Translations under genes and position numbers: made by a program | Assembly (NCBI GenBank): GCA_007115705.1 | Contig: QXEO01000532.1 | Location: 229,098 to 293,097 of the forward strand | From: Dactylis glomerata | Lineage: Eukaryota > Streptophyta > Magnoliopsida > Poales > Poaceae | Reading direction: 5' to 3' | DNA length: 64,000 bases | Part shown: piece after piece, positions 45,688-57,618 of the stretch | Numbering within the stretch: the stretch's first letter is position 1 | Layout of the letters: the number at the start of each line of letters is the position of its first letter | The notes under the pieces: model-generated | Databases searched by the model: none | Seen by the model: only the letters and a program-made list of their open reading frames with translations | What the model was told of the DNA's origin: nothing

Positions 45688-47328
45688 TGATGCGGCACAG
45701 TGTTGATGTAAATCACCGTCCAGTTGGGAACCCCAAGAGGAAGGTATGATGAGCACAGTAGCAAATTTTCCCTCAGTAAGAAACCAAGGTTTGTCAGTCC
45801 AGGAAAAAGCCAAACTCCAGAAGGTGATGCCTGCTAGCTTTGTGACACTCCAACAAGGGCGCCGTTTACGACACTTGTTAGCGCATCTTCAACTAGTAGC
45901 AACGCAGAACCTGCACACAACACAACCAATAACTTTGATCCGAACTTACGATGAGGTTGTCAATCTCACCGGTTTGCTGTAAACAAAGGAATGAGTGTAT
46001 CGAGTGGAAAGCAATAGTAGTATGCGAGTAAAGTAAACAGTGCGACTAAAGTAAAGAGGTGATAACAATATAAAGGAAATTGGACCGGGGTCCACAGTTC
46101 ACTAGTGGTGTCTCTCCATAAGATAAATAATGACATGCTAGGTAAACAAATTACAGTTGGGCAATTGATAGAATAAAGATAGCGTGCATACGTCGAGGGG
46201 ATCACTATGAGATTTACTCTGGGCATTACAACAAGATACATAGACCGCCATCCAACTACATCTATGACTAATAATCCACTCACGGGGAATCATCTGAGGA
46301 CCCTTGAGTATTAAGTTGTGAACAACAGATAACTGCATTAAGCAAAGTGTGTAATGTAAACAAAGCATATGCCCTTGGACATAAGAATGTTGTTTTCTCC
46401 CTAGTGGCAACAGCACATCTACAACCTTAGAGGTTTCTGTCACTCCCCCAGATTAAATAGAGGCATGAACCCACTATCGAGCATAAATACCCCCTCTTGG
46501 AGTCACTAGTATCTACTCGGCCAAGATAGCTACTAACAACGGAAAGCATGCAAGATCATAAACAACATAGAGATAACATAAGATAATATTCAGCACATCA
46601 ACTCAATCATAACATCAATATTCATTGGATCCCAACAAACACAACATGTAGAATTACATAACAATAGTCTCGATCATGTAAGGCAGCTCACGAGATCTAA
46701 ACATGAAGCACATGGTGGAGAACACAACCAACTAGCTACTGCTATGGACCCATAGTCCAAGGTAGACTACTCACTCATCTCGCCGGAGGAAAGCATGGCG
46801 ATGAAGAAGACCTCTGGTGGCGATTCCCCTCTCCGGTAGGGTGCCGGGAAGAGCTTCTGGACCCTCCCAATCTCGGGTCGATGACGGCTACGGATCGCAA
46901 TATGTTTCTGGAAAAGTGATCGGGTCTTTAGGTTTTTCCCGTCGGGGGGTCTTTATAGGCGAAGGGGCAGCGTCAGAAGTGGACCGAGGCGGTCACACAC
47001 ATAGGGGGCGCGACCAGGGCCTAGGCCGCGCTTCCCTACTGTGTGGCCGGCTCGTGGCCCCTCTCCGCCTCCTCTTCGGTCCTCTGGAAGCTTCGGTAAA
47101 TTTTTGGATGTTTCGCTTTTGTTTCGTCCAATTCCGAGAATATTTTCTGTGTAACTTTTCTGAAACACAAAAACAGCAGAAAATAGGGAACTGGCACTGT
47201 GGCATCTTGTTAATAGGTTAGTTCCGGAAAATGCATAAAAAAGCCACGAAGTGTAACGAAACACTAAGTAAATGGTGTAAAAACAAGCATGGAGCATCAA
47301 AAATTATAGATATGTTTGAGACGTATCA
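45688..47328 (-). repeat. 5' LTR of element C
   Basis: Partner of 38871-40508, with a TATA motif at 46951-46959. The first ~450 bp (from 47328 down) are close to the LTR starts of element D, while the rest is different. Confidence 0.9.
46951..46959 (-). promoter_or_regulatory. Candidate TATA box of the C 5' LTR
   Basis: CCTATAAAG on the - strand, the copy upstream of the coding region of C. Confidence 0.5.
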
Positions 47329-47333
47329 ATACG

Positions 47334-47488
47334 TGACTGTGCGTGGATCTCATTGATACTCAGGCACTAATCATCATCCTGTCAAAATACAGCGTCGTTG
47401 CATGTCTGCTACCCATCAACGTCCATGTCGATACCATTGGATTTGATCAATCCTATTGGCCCCTGGTCGCACACAGGTTGGCTTGGCA
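47334..47488 (-). repeat. Inverted repeat X, right arm, second part
   Basis: Continues 38311-38870 beyond element C and matches the reverse complement of about 35836-35985. It ends GGTTGGCTTGGCA at 47488, where element E sequence begins without a gap. Confidence 0.75.
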
Positions 47489-47923
47489 CGAGTATAGGTT
47501 AAGCTTGGGGATGTTGATGCATGTAAAATGCATACATAAACTTTGCACTTTATTACTTGATATTCCAACATATTTGCAACTTATAAGATGCTATGTTCAT
47601 GTTTTATAATGATTTTGGGGATTTTCTAAACAATCCCCCCTCTTTTGGTTCTAACTCAGTTTTTTCAGAAAAATGTCTTTTTAGTGTTTTGGACTTTTCG
47701 AGAGCTTCGGGACTCCAAAAAGGGCAAGGTCAAAGAGCACGGTTCAGAATTTTTGAGATGAACGCTATGGACTAAAGATAAAGACCAGAATCCCAACAGG
47801 CTGCAAATGGGAAGCCCCCATGCGGTCAGATTCCCTGGCCGCATGGGGCATGCCTGTTTCCCCCTCGTGGCTCCGATGCCGTCGGTCTTCGTACGTGTGG
47901 CTTCATCCTGACCTAAAACCTAC

Positions 47924-47930
47924 TATAAAA
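47924..47930 (+). promoter_or_regulatory. Candidate TATA box of LTR E
   Basis: TATAAAA in CCTACTATAAAAAGGGTCCC, a good plant TATA context, about 410 bp into the LTR. Confidence 0.6.
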
Positions 47931-48798
47931 AGGGTCCCTCTGTGGGTCACGAAGGGAGGCGGTAGAGAGATCGAAAACACCGAAACAGAGAGTCTAGCAG
48001 CTGCCGCCGGAGGAGATTGGAGGAGGGAAACGCCACCGGAATCACCTCCAGAAGGCTCCTCCATCCCCCCTCCGGCATCTCCATCAACACCATCGTCAAG
48101 ATCGGCAACATATCCATCACCATCTACCACAAGATCTCATCATCCCCACTGTACATGATGTACGATGCAATATACTTGTTTCCCATGATCTATTGTGTTC
48201 CTATGTCCTTGTTTGAGTAGTAACTTGTTATTGGCAATTGTGAAATTCTTTGTTGATTGGTTGCAAACAAGTTTGTTATCTTCTATGATGGTCTTATGTA
48301 CTGATATATGAGTGCACACATATGTTGGGGGTTGCATAAGGTTTTCACCGTTGCATGTTTTGACGGGAGGATGAACGGCCGGAGTACTAAGACAGAAACC
48401 GTGTTCAAATCCTAGATGCTTGCTATGTTAATTCATGGTTAAGTAACGGGGGATTCATATAGGAGACCTTAGAACTTAAGGCCATGGTGGGACTTTTATG
48501 TCTTAGTAATTCTCGTGTGCACATTAACTTGGCCATGAGATCCATCATAAGGGGTTTAGTTCCTTTTGTTGACTATAACTATTTTTGGCTCCTTCTTAGA
48601 AGAATATTTAAAAGACTCTATTGAGCTTCACTAATTGTGACAACCACACATATGAAATAGCAATTTTCCAAGACACTTACTCCCTTGAGTTACTCCACTT
48701 CACTACAATTCATTTTACTTTGTTTTATCTGCATTAGTTTTACTCCTTGCATTTTATTTTTAGCATTTACAGTTTTATAGTAGAAATCTCTTCATACG

Positions 48799-48820
48799 CA
48801 CACACACACACACACACACA
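48799..48820 (+). repeat. (CA)n microsatellite
   Basis: About 11 perfect CA units inside LTR E. Confidence 0.9.
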
Positions 48821-48968
48821 TCATATTTCCTAGCTTTGCATAGAAGGCCTTATAAGTGGGTTATAGGGCTTTAGAGAATAGATAGTTTACCTTCAGCTAA
48901 TCGTGGGTTTGACACTCAAATACTTATCGAGTTGTACTGCGGTGATCCCCCGCACTTGGAGGTTATCA

Positions 48969-50899
48969 CCATCCCTTCCTACATCGTCGGAACATCAAGC
49001 GTAGGGGGCACTGCACTAGATAACCCCTCCGGCCTTGGGGCTTGAGCTATGCCTGCTCCTTCAGATGTTGTAGCCGCTTTTTTGACAATCACATCAGCGA
49101 GTAAGGCTTGGGCCACTTCCTTGGCACGAATCAGGGAAAGCAACTCCTCCGGGGATCCCACAAAGGGGTTTATGGCAAGACCCACATCAGCGGCCACCGA
49201 AAGAAGATGCGAATCGGAACGAGAGGACAGAAGCACAAAATTAGAAGACAAAAGTGATGGGGTGGAAGAAAAATCTGGAGCATTCTTCTCTGCCGTGATG
49301 CGCACCACCTTCTATAGGACGGACTCGGACTTGGAGCCCTATGCGCTTGCGCTACGACACGCAGAGGACAACGGGGTCAAAGCAAGCTTGGATGAAGAAG
49401 GGCCGAAGCTGGAGATCTTGGAGGACGGGGAGGTAAACTCGGGCGGCGGGGCCTGACAGGGCACAGCAGCGGAGCGCTTGCCTTTTGACGCACCCGAGAA
49501 GGCCGCCGCCTCAGCCATGAGATCCTTCTTCTTGTCATCGGACAGCTTCGGGAAGGGGCAACGCAGGTTCAACTTCTTGCAGCACTCAGTTAAGGTTTCA
49601 TTTTCGAATTCCCAATCATCCGGGATTTCCCAGCCAATCTCCTGACGCTCTTCCCCTGAGAGCTTGGAGGCCTTCCCCGCTGTAAAGTTACAAATTTACT
49701 CGCCCTCTTCCTGCAAAGAGACCGAGACCAGCGAGATCGGGCCCTTGGAGAGCGGAGTGGAAGCTTGGGGAACTAGAGAGGCCGCGGCCACGAGCTTGGC
49801 GCCAAAGGTAGGAGAGCAGGTCAGATTAGATCCATATTTGTTGAATCTGGGTAGCTTGGAGGACACCGAAGTTGGCGTTGACTGAACTGGTGATCCATGA
49901 GGGGAAGCCGGTGCACTGGCAACATCTCCAACCTTAGGATGCTTTCCCCGAGGGAACATGATCTTCCTTTTCAGTTTAGTCTTATGTCCCAAGGTCTTCT
50001 GTCTACCCGAGCGATTCTGATCTGGGACCAACTCCTTGGAGGAAGAAGGAATTGCAGAGGATGATTTTTGGTGCTTCAAGTGAGCATCAGACCCCGTCTG
50101 CTCCTCGGTGTCATTGTCTTCTTCTTCCTCCTAATCTTCCTTGTCGTTCGGACCACAGGGCGGTGGTGGTGGCGGCTAGGACTCTACAAAGCCAGTCTTA
50201 GGTGATTCAGGCACCACCTCAACCTTAGCACCAACCCCATTGACGTAGATGACCATTGACATCCTCATCCACTGTGCTACCGGCGTGGCAAACTTCATCA
50301 GCACCTCCGAGGGTTCCTTGACCAGAGACAGGTCATCCACGTGTAGGGGCTTAGCGATCATGGTTGTTGCAGCAAGTAGATGAGTGCGCTCAAGCATGAT
50401 AGCAGGGAGGCCATGCAGGCGCACCCACACTTCTGAGAGACCTGGAACAGACCGCATGGGGTGCTGAATCTCGTCCAAGATAATCGCCCTCATCTTGGAG
50501 ATCGGCAAAGTTGGGTCAGTAGCATTCCTGCATAGCCTCAGACTATCTGCATTTGGAAAGATCAGAGAGAAATCCGTTTCTGTGAGGCAAATCACCTTCC
50601 AATTCCAATCCTCACACACTAGCTTCCAAAATTCTTCTTCTATAAGTCTCTCTGTTGCCTTAGGATTGTCACAGCAACAAACGCCATGTTCTCAAACTGA
50701 TTCTCCTGGAGAGGGGGCACGTCATCCATCGCAAAGAAACCCACCCTGTCCGTGGCCATCCCAAAATGCTTCAGTTCCGGAGCTCTGCTAGCCCGCGGGC
50801 ACATGGCCATTGTGTGCCCATCCACATCACACAGCGCACAATGGGAAGGGAATGAGCACGCATATTGATAATGGCCAAATCTAGAACAAATTGAAGCAG
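48969..50899 (-). pseudogene. LINE ORF1-like protein (zinc knuckles plus DUF4283-like region), C-terminal part
   Basis: Read on the - strand from element D's left edge. Tandem CCHC knuckles lie at about 50895-50795 (second one CALCDVDGHTMAMC; the first needs a one-base correction). Next comes a conserved block (KHFGMATDRVGFFAMDDVPP), then a DUF4283-like region (VCEDWNWKVICLTETDFS; SEVWVRLHGLP; TTMIAKPLHVDDLSL; about 50619-50230), then a Lys/Ser/Pro-rich linker and a tail (GLAINPFVGSPEELLSLIRA, about 49190-49130) up to the E LTR. Several stops and frameshifts. The order and motifs fit ORF1 (gag-like, RNA-binding) of grass LINEs. The N-terminal part continues at 59062. Confidence 0.65.
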
Positions 50900-50904
50900 G
50901 TGAT

Positions 50905-52337
50905 TGATACGTCTCAAACGTATCTATAATTTTTGATGTTCCATGCTTATTTTTACACCATTTGCTTTGTGTTTCGTTACACTTCGTGGCATTTTTATGC
51001 GATTTCCGGAACTAACCTATTGACAAGATGTCACAGTGCCAGTTCCCTGTTTTCTGCTGTTTTGTTTTTCAGAAAAGCTACATAGGAAATATTCTCGGAA
51101 TTGGACAAAACGACCATCGAAACTCCTATTTTTTTGGATAAAGGACGAGGACCAAACAGAAGCCAGAGAGGGACCAGAGGCTGGCCACACCACAGGGGGG
51201 CGCGGCCCAGCCCCTGGCCGCGCCCACCCATGGTGAGGCCACCCTAGTCCACCTCTAATGACGCCCCTTCGCCTATAAGAAGCCTCCCGATGGAAAACCC
51301 TAGATGAATCGGCAATTTTCGAGAAAGAGTTCTACAGCTCTGTCGCTGCCACCGACGAATTTCGGGGGATAGAAGTCTCTATTCCGGCACCCTGTCGGGA
51401 CGGGGAAGTGCCCTCGGAGCCATCTCCATCGGTCTCCATCGCCGTCTCCGCCGTCTCCATCGACCTCACTGCTATCTCCATCAACCTTGTTGTCTCCTAT
51501 GATGAGGAGGGAGTAGTTATCCCCCGGGGCTGAGGGCTCTGCCGGTAGCTATGTGGTTCACCTCTCTCTCCCATGATGTGATCTTTATGTGATCATGAGC
51601 TTTGTATCTAGTTGAACTGGTAGATGCTATTATTCAGATATTATGCTACTCCCATCCTTTATATTTGTAATCTCCGGAGATACCTTGTATCATGGTGTGA
51701 AGGTGACTAGTGTGCGCATCATGTGTATCTTTTTGGTTAATGTCTCTATGAAATGTTGGTGTTTGTTGGAACCATCTAATGCGTTCATGGTGATAGTGTG
51801 GGACAATCTAGTTTGGGGAAATACGGACTTTGAGGAGTGCTTCGTAGCCCTACGCATGATTAGTGTTTGTTTTCCATTGGAGAATTGTTTTGAGTTGCAT
51901 ATTGAAGTTAGTATCTATTGGTTCAATTATGTTATATTTGTTGAGAGTGTGTCAACTAGTGAAAGTGTGATCCCTAGGCCTTGTTTCCAAGCATTGAACA
52001 CTGTTTACTTTCAGTTTTGTTACATGTTTGCTCGCAGCGATATTTATTTCAGATTACATTTACTACTTATAATTATCACTACTACTTGTATTTCACTATC
52101 TCTTCGCCGAACTAGTGCACCTATACATCTGACAAGTGTATTGGGTGTGTTGGGGACACAAGAGACTTTCTGTATCGTAATTGCAGGGTTGCTTGAGAGG
52201 GATAGCTTTGACCTCTTCCTCCCTGAGTTCGATAAACCTTGGGTGATCCACTTAAGGGAAACTTGCTGCTGCTCTACAAACCTCTGCACTTGGAGGCCCA
52301 ACACTGTCTACAAGAACAAACGCGTGCGTAGACATCA
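50905..52337 (+). repeat. 5' LTR of element D
   Basis: Pairs with 57619-59056; differences are denser in the first 300 bp than later. TATA motif at 51273-51280. A 235-codon open frame (51643 to 52350) covers the 3' half and is also open in the other LTR. Confidence 0.92.
51273..51280 (+). promoter_or_regulatory. Candidate TATA box of the D 5' LTR
   Basis: CTATAAGA in CGCCTATAAGAAGCC, repeated at 57989-57996 in the 3' LTR. Confidence 0.5.
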
Positions 52338-52347
52338 AGCTCTTTTC

Positions 52348-52366
52348 TAGCGCCGTTGCCAGGGAG
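52348..52366 (+). promoter_or_regulatory. Primer binding site of element D (Asp-tRNA type, slightly decayed)
   Basis: TAGCGCCGTTGCCAGGGA, close to the TGGCGCCGTTGCCGGGGA site common in Athila-type elements, about 10 bases after the LTR. Confidence 0.7.
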
Positions 52367-52477
52367 GTAAGGTAAAAGGTACTCACATCCTCCTGTGTGA
52401 GTGCTCGAAGTTATTTCCTTTAGATTCTGCAATTATATCTTTTTGTTTCTTGTTTTTATTTTCACTAGTTAGGCTTA

Positions 52478-54799
52478 ATGGAAAACAAAGAGTTCTTTAG
52501 TATTTTTCCTGAGTTAGGATATGGAGTGTTCGAAGAGAAAATTGAAAAACCTTTGGAGCTTAAATTGCATGCTAATAGTGTTGTTAGTATGAATGCTTTG
52601 AACACCGTTATTGCTAATGCTATAGAAAAGTCTAAGCTTGGGGAAGCTGGTTTTGGTAAGCATGATATTTTTAGTTCCCCAGCTTTAGTGGAGAAAGTTT
52701 GCTCTGATGATATTTTATCTCCCATATGTGATGTTTCTAATGATGCTTGTGCTCCTCATCCTTTTAAAATACCTATAAAAATTGTTGAACGTGCTATGAA
52801 TAACTGCTATTTAGGAGATGGAACTATCCATCCTGGTGATCATTTGCTCTTTATACATGAATTATGCGAGTTGTTTAAGTGTGCAGGTATTTCGATGAAC
52901 CAAGTTAAGAGGAAGCTATTTTCTTTATCACTGAAGGGCAGAGCTGCAGAATGGTATAAAACACTGAAGGATGGCCGACCTGTTGACTGGGAGGAAATTG
53001 TACCTCTCTTTTATTCTAAATTCTATCCTTCTAGTGAGGTTTATAAAGATAGGAATTACATTTATAATTTTCATCCGCATGAGGGAGAAAGCATTGCCCA
53101 AGCATGGGTAAGATTGAAGTCACTAATGCTCAAATGTCCTATTCATGAGCTTCCCCGTAATATTGTTATTAATAATTTTTATGCAAGGCTTTCAGGATAT
53201 TACAAGGACTATCTAGATGCATGCTTTGATGGGTCTTTCACATGCAAGGATGTTGACGCCAAGTGGGATCTGCTTGAAACAATTCAAAGCAATATCAAAG
53301 ATTGGGATAGCGACAAAGGTAAAAGATCAGGTATAAATTACGAGTATGATTGCATTAAGTCTTTCGCTGAAACTGCTAATTTTCAAGAGCTTAGGGCTAA
53401 ATATGGTCTTGATCCTCAGATTATGGTTAATTGCTTTAGCGCCTTTGCTTCCCATATTAACGTCCCTAAGGGAAATGGGGACGTGTATCATGAACCTTTT
53501 AAAGACACTTGCATAGAAAGTGATATTGTTATTGATGATTGCAATAAACATGCTCAAATTTCTGAAAGTACTACTTCTTATAAGCATGTTAATTTTTGTG
53601 GAGTACATAGACCTTGTGAACAGAGTCACAACAAGGAAGATTATTGTATCCACCACGGGAATGAAGAAACCCGAATGTGGCACAAGGCTCTAGATGAGCT
53701 TGGTGAAAAGGTTTGTGAGCTTTATCCATTTCTTTGTGAACTTTGCGATGACACGGGTCATTTTAATTTTCAACGCTCAGGCCCTAATAGTCACCTTTCT
53801 AATCGAATGAGCACCGCAAATTTGTACTATGATGACAAGATTACTCTCAATCAGCATGATGAGCTTACTTTGTTTTTGGGGTGTGAAGAGATATCTAGAA
53901 AGACTTCTTTGGTAGATATGAGTGTTTTTGATTGCCGTTCGTGGTTGCCAAGCTATCGTGTTTTTGATAGCACCGTTCGTGGTTGTCGTGTCTATTGTGT
54001 TAAAGATTGCCTCGCAAATACTTACATACAAAATATTATAAAACATGATGTTTTCCCAAGCTATGACAGGACTAATAGATGTTTCTATCTTATTAATAGA
54101 GAGGAGGAATCCTCCAAAGTTTCTTCTGTTGTTTCTGTCAGTAAACCAGATTATGTGGAGAAGATGCCTTTCAAGTCTCTCCCTCCTGAAGGAGAGAGTA
54201 AGAAGAGTAAGAAGAAGAAGAAGGAGAAGAGGAGGAGGAGTAAAAGGCGAGAGGAAACGGTATCTTCCCCTAAGCATGTTGCTCCTATTATAGATTATGA
54301 TAATTCTGATCTTGATGATGTTCCTATGCCTGTTACCTATGTTAGTGATCATGATTGGGAAAAGCACTCTACTTTTGATATTGAAAATCTTTTTGGTACC
54401 AATTCTAAGGTTAATAATTGTTGTACCATTAGTACTACCCATGTTCCTTCCTATGATGATATGTTTGATGAATATGCTTTATAAAATAGCTGTTCTCTCG
54501 CTTATGATGATACTAAACCTCTAGTTTATGATGGTTATGATGATGGGTATAATATTTTCAGTTCACCTACTATTGAGGAGAAAATTAGTTATGATTACAA
54601 TATGCCTCCTGTTTTTTATGATTATGGTGATGAGAATAATTATTCTATTGAAACTGCTCCTACTATGATTGTTCATGTGGGGAGTATTAATTCTTTTATG
54701 CATGTGTCTCATGATAGGGATGCTTTATGTGATAGTTATATTGTTAATTCTATTCATGATGCTACTGAAGTTACTATGAGAGAGGGAAACATGGTTTGA
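52478..54799 (+). pseudogene. gag-like protein of element D, 774 sense codons with one internal stop
   Basis: ATG at 52478 (MENKEFFSIFPELG). Open for 668 codons to TAA 54482-54484, then open in the same frame to TGA at 54797-54799, so the original protein ended there. Residues about 105-275 form a retrotransposon gag core (GDGTIHPGDHLLFIHELCE; GRAAEWYKTLKDGRPVDW; SIAQAWVRLKSLMLKCP). The middle has His/Cys-containing stretches without a CCHC knuckle. Residues about 573-590 are Lys/Arg-rich (KKSKKKKKEKRRRSKRRE), a possible nuclear-localisation or RNA-binding patch, and the tail is acidic and Tyr/Asp-rich. No protease motif. Nearly intact, which is unusual in this window. Confidence 0.8.
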
Positions 54800-57618
54800 T
54801 GGACCTCAACAATATTGAGTTTCCCCTCTTTTTATTGGAATTCTTGAAGTTGTACTTGTTTTGCCTTCCTATGATTTTCGCTTTGCGCTTTCATGACTTG
54901 TCTCTTTGCAAAACTATTTTTCATAGGAAGTGGTTTAGATTTAAATGTGTTTCATATTTGCTTTTTTATGCTCTCTCTTGCTTTAAGTTCCTATATAGCG
55001 CCTTTGCCTTAAGCTCTTTTATGGCGCCTACATGAGCATCTTTGTGAATTACTGCGCCTAGCTCAAATGCGTTAAAGAAAAGCACTCTTGGGAGATAACC
55101 CAATATTTTACTTTTAGTTATTTTTCTTTTATTTGAGTCTTGGAAGTTATTACTACTGTAATAACTGCTCCTTATCCTTTTTATTTCGTTGTTGTGCCAA
55201 GAGAAGCCTCCAATTTGAGTGAGGTAAGATTTGGGGAAATTGCTGTCTTGAAACCAATTTCGGTGCTGCACCGTAAAAATTTGTGAAAATTCTCAGAATA
55301 TCTTTTTGACCTGTGATTTCTTGAGCATATGACCCAGGTTATATCCAAACTTTCATTAGTTTTACACTTTTTGATTTGAGCAACAGAAGGTCCTCTAAAA
55401 TTCGACCTTTGTCAGCTGTTCTGTTTTGACAGATTTCTGCCACTATTTGTGTTTGCTTCTCGATCGCTTTCTTTTTGAGTTCTTTTGATCACGGAACTTT
55501 TGGGGAAGTTTCTACAGTAGTATATGCTTTATATGTGGTGGTTTTTGAGTTAAAATCTAAACCAAAAAGGTTGATTCATTATCATGCTTATGCTAACGTT
55601 GCTAATAGAATTGTGTTGAGTTTTGTATGAAGGAAGTTTTCAAGTGTAGGGATTGGAGAATGATGAGATGAGATGAAGAATGGACAAAAGCTCAAGCTTG
55701 GGGATGCTTACACACCCCAAGAAATATCTAAGAGGTACAAGCGTCAAAGCTTGGGGATGCCCCCGAGGCACCCCTTCTTCATCGGCAAAAATTAGGTCAC
55801 CTTTCAACACACTATATTTTTATTGCTTTATGCACTATGCGTTTTTCTTGGAGCGTCAGTTGTTTTCGCTTTCAGTTTTCTTTTTGTTTTGTTTGCTGCA
55901 ATAAATTGTTGGATCACATCATGTTCTTTTTGGAGGAGATAAACTCTATTTTTCATTGCCAAGAACACTCTAGTTTTCACTCTTATCGTTCAACGAGTGT
56001 TCTCTTTTTCTGCTACTGTGTTTAGCTTTCGTTTTTTGCCTTGATTTTTGTTCAGATCTTGTTATATCTTTGAATCAAGGTGTATTTTGACCTCTGGTAC
56101 ATGTTGGTATTCATCAAAAAGAGTTGTTTCAAAAAGGTTTGAACGGTGTTGGAAAAGAGGAAAAGTTTCATGCAAAAAAGTGGTACAAAAAGGAGCTTGT
56201 TTAGACTGCGGCTTAGAATTTTTCATGCCATGCTTGATTGCATTTTGATAGTATGCTTAGTGATTTTTGTTGTATCATGACTTGTCTCAAATGACTGAGA
56301 TTGCTTAACGAGCCTTTGAAAAAATCATGCGTTGTTTTTATTATATGGAAGCATTTATTTGGTTTTCTCCTTTGATGCTTTATTTGGGTTGACTTGGCAC
56401 ATGCTTACACATGTTGATTACAAAATAAGTCGCCTATAGCCTCCATGATCATTTGGTTTTTGACTTGTGATACCACTTTATGCTTCTTTCAATGATATTT
56501 TGTCGCTATGCATGATTATGGCTGTTATTGCTCTCTTAGTTGGTCGCTCCCAGTCTTTTGCTAGCCCTCACTTTGTACTGAGTATGAGCTCTACTCGTGC
56601 ATCCAACTCCCAAAAACCAATTTATGCCAATGTGTCCACTATAAATTCCTATTCATGGTATTTGTAAGCCATTCCAAGTAAATTTTCATGTGCTACCTTT
56701 CAAAAAAAAACTTCAAAAAACTTCTTGTTTTGTGACACTGTTTTCAGCTCATGGGGACGTAGTGGTCGGATTTGCTATCTTCCATATTGTTTTATTCCAA
56801 AAAAAAGAGAAAAAAGAAAATAAAAAAGGCACTCCTCCATGGTATGTGAATCTTGGTGGGCACCCGATGGAATCGTTTAGCCATGGTTTGTGAAAGGAAA
56901 AGGGTGGGGAGAAGTGCCAAGCTTTATAAAAGAGCACAAAAGTGCCAATCTCTCTCAAAAACTTGCTCATTTTTGTATGGAAGATAGTAAGAACCCCATT
57001 GCCAGTCGTTGACAAAGACAACCACCTCTCAAAACCCAATTTTTATCTCTGTGATTTACAAATGAAAAGCTCTAGCACATGTTTAATCATTGCTTCCCTC
57101 TGCGAAGGGTCTTTCTTTTACTTTTATGTTGAGTCACCACCTTCTACCTTTATGCACCATCTAAGAGAGCATAGTTGTCATTCTGAGTTTAATGTGCATT
57201 GTCCCAAAGTTATCATTGATTGATTCATGATTTTGGTTTCACTTGTTCTTAAATTATTTGTATCTAGTCGCCCTCTTAAACTTGAAGGTGTCATATGCAT
57301 TTATGTTTTGCTATTCCATGAAGAACAAGCTGAAAGCCATTTTCTATGTTTTTCCATATGGTTGAAACACACACGTGACTTTCATTGTTTTATTATTCAT
57401 GATCCTTCGTTTGTGTTCTTTTTTATGTTATAACATGGTTGCTAAGTTTCTTCTGTCAAGATTATGTCTTTCATGCCCAGGTTTTAAGTTCTTTTGATCC
57501 CAGCACTCAATGCTTACATAGATGGTCAACATTGTGATGGTGCATGTCACCTCAAAAATTATTCTTTTGTTATCACTTACCTACTCGAGGACGAACAGGA
57601 GTTAAGCTTGGGGATGCT
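54800..57618 (+). other. Long 3' non-coding tail of element D, no gene
   Basis: Contains CACTCTTGGGAGATAACCC (about 55083), two AAGCTTGGGGATG motifs (about 55695 and 55750) and ends AAGCTTGGGGATGC (57604-57617), the likely polypurine tract. From about 55050 it aligns in order with the reverse complement of the element C tail (43435-40509). Confidence 0.8.

Larger units (their letters stand above)
38871..47328 (-). mobile_element. Element C: Sabrina-like (Athila lineage) LTR retrotransposon, gag-protease only
   Basis: LTRs at 38871-40508 and 45688-47328 (1,638 and 1,641 bp), starting TGATACGTCTC and ending CCGCATCA on the - strand. The target duplication ATACG is perfect (38866-38870, 47329-47333). 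An Asp-tRNA-like primer site is at 45664-45676 and an AAGCTTGGGGATGC tract adjoins the 3' LTR. The internal region encodes gag and an aspartic protease, then passes straight into 2.9 kb of non-coding sequence; RT, RNase H and integrase are absent. The plan and LTR wording fit the Triticeae Sabrina family (recalled). Confidence 0.9.
47489..48968 (+). mobile_element. Element E: 3' terminal bases plus complete LTR (1,457 bp), forward orientation
   Basis: 47489-47511 (CGAGTATAGGTTAAGCTTGGGGA) is the last internal stretch with the polypurine-like tract. The LTR runs from TGTTGATGC (47512) to GGTTATCA (48968). TATAAAA at 47924-47930 is the likely promoter. There is no primer site after 48968, so it is a 3' LTR. 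Its first ~290 bp recur inverted at 36815-36524. The sequence after 48968 is a LINE ORF1-like pseudogene; no matching target duplication could be found because the left side is rearranged. Confidence 0.75.

Noticed and set aside
48799..48820. CA repeat considered as part of a CRISPR-like or satellite array
   Set aside because: Simple dinucleotide microsatellite; no spacer-repeat pattern.
53777..54442. 221-codon frame on the - strand inside the D gag-like ORF
   Set aside because: A shadow of the real + strand gag frame; no domain.
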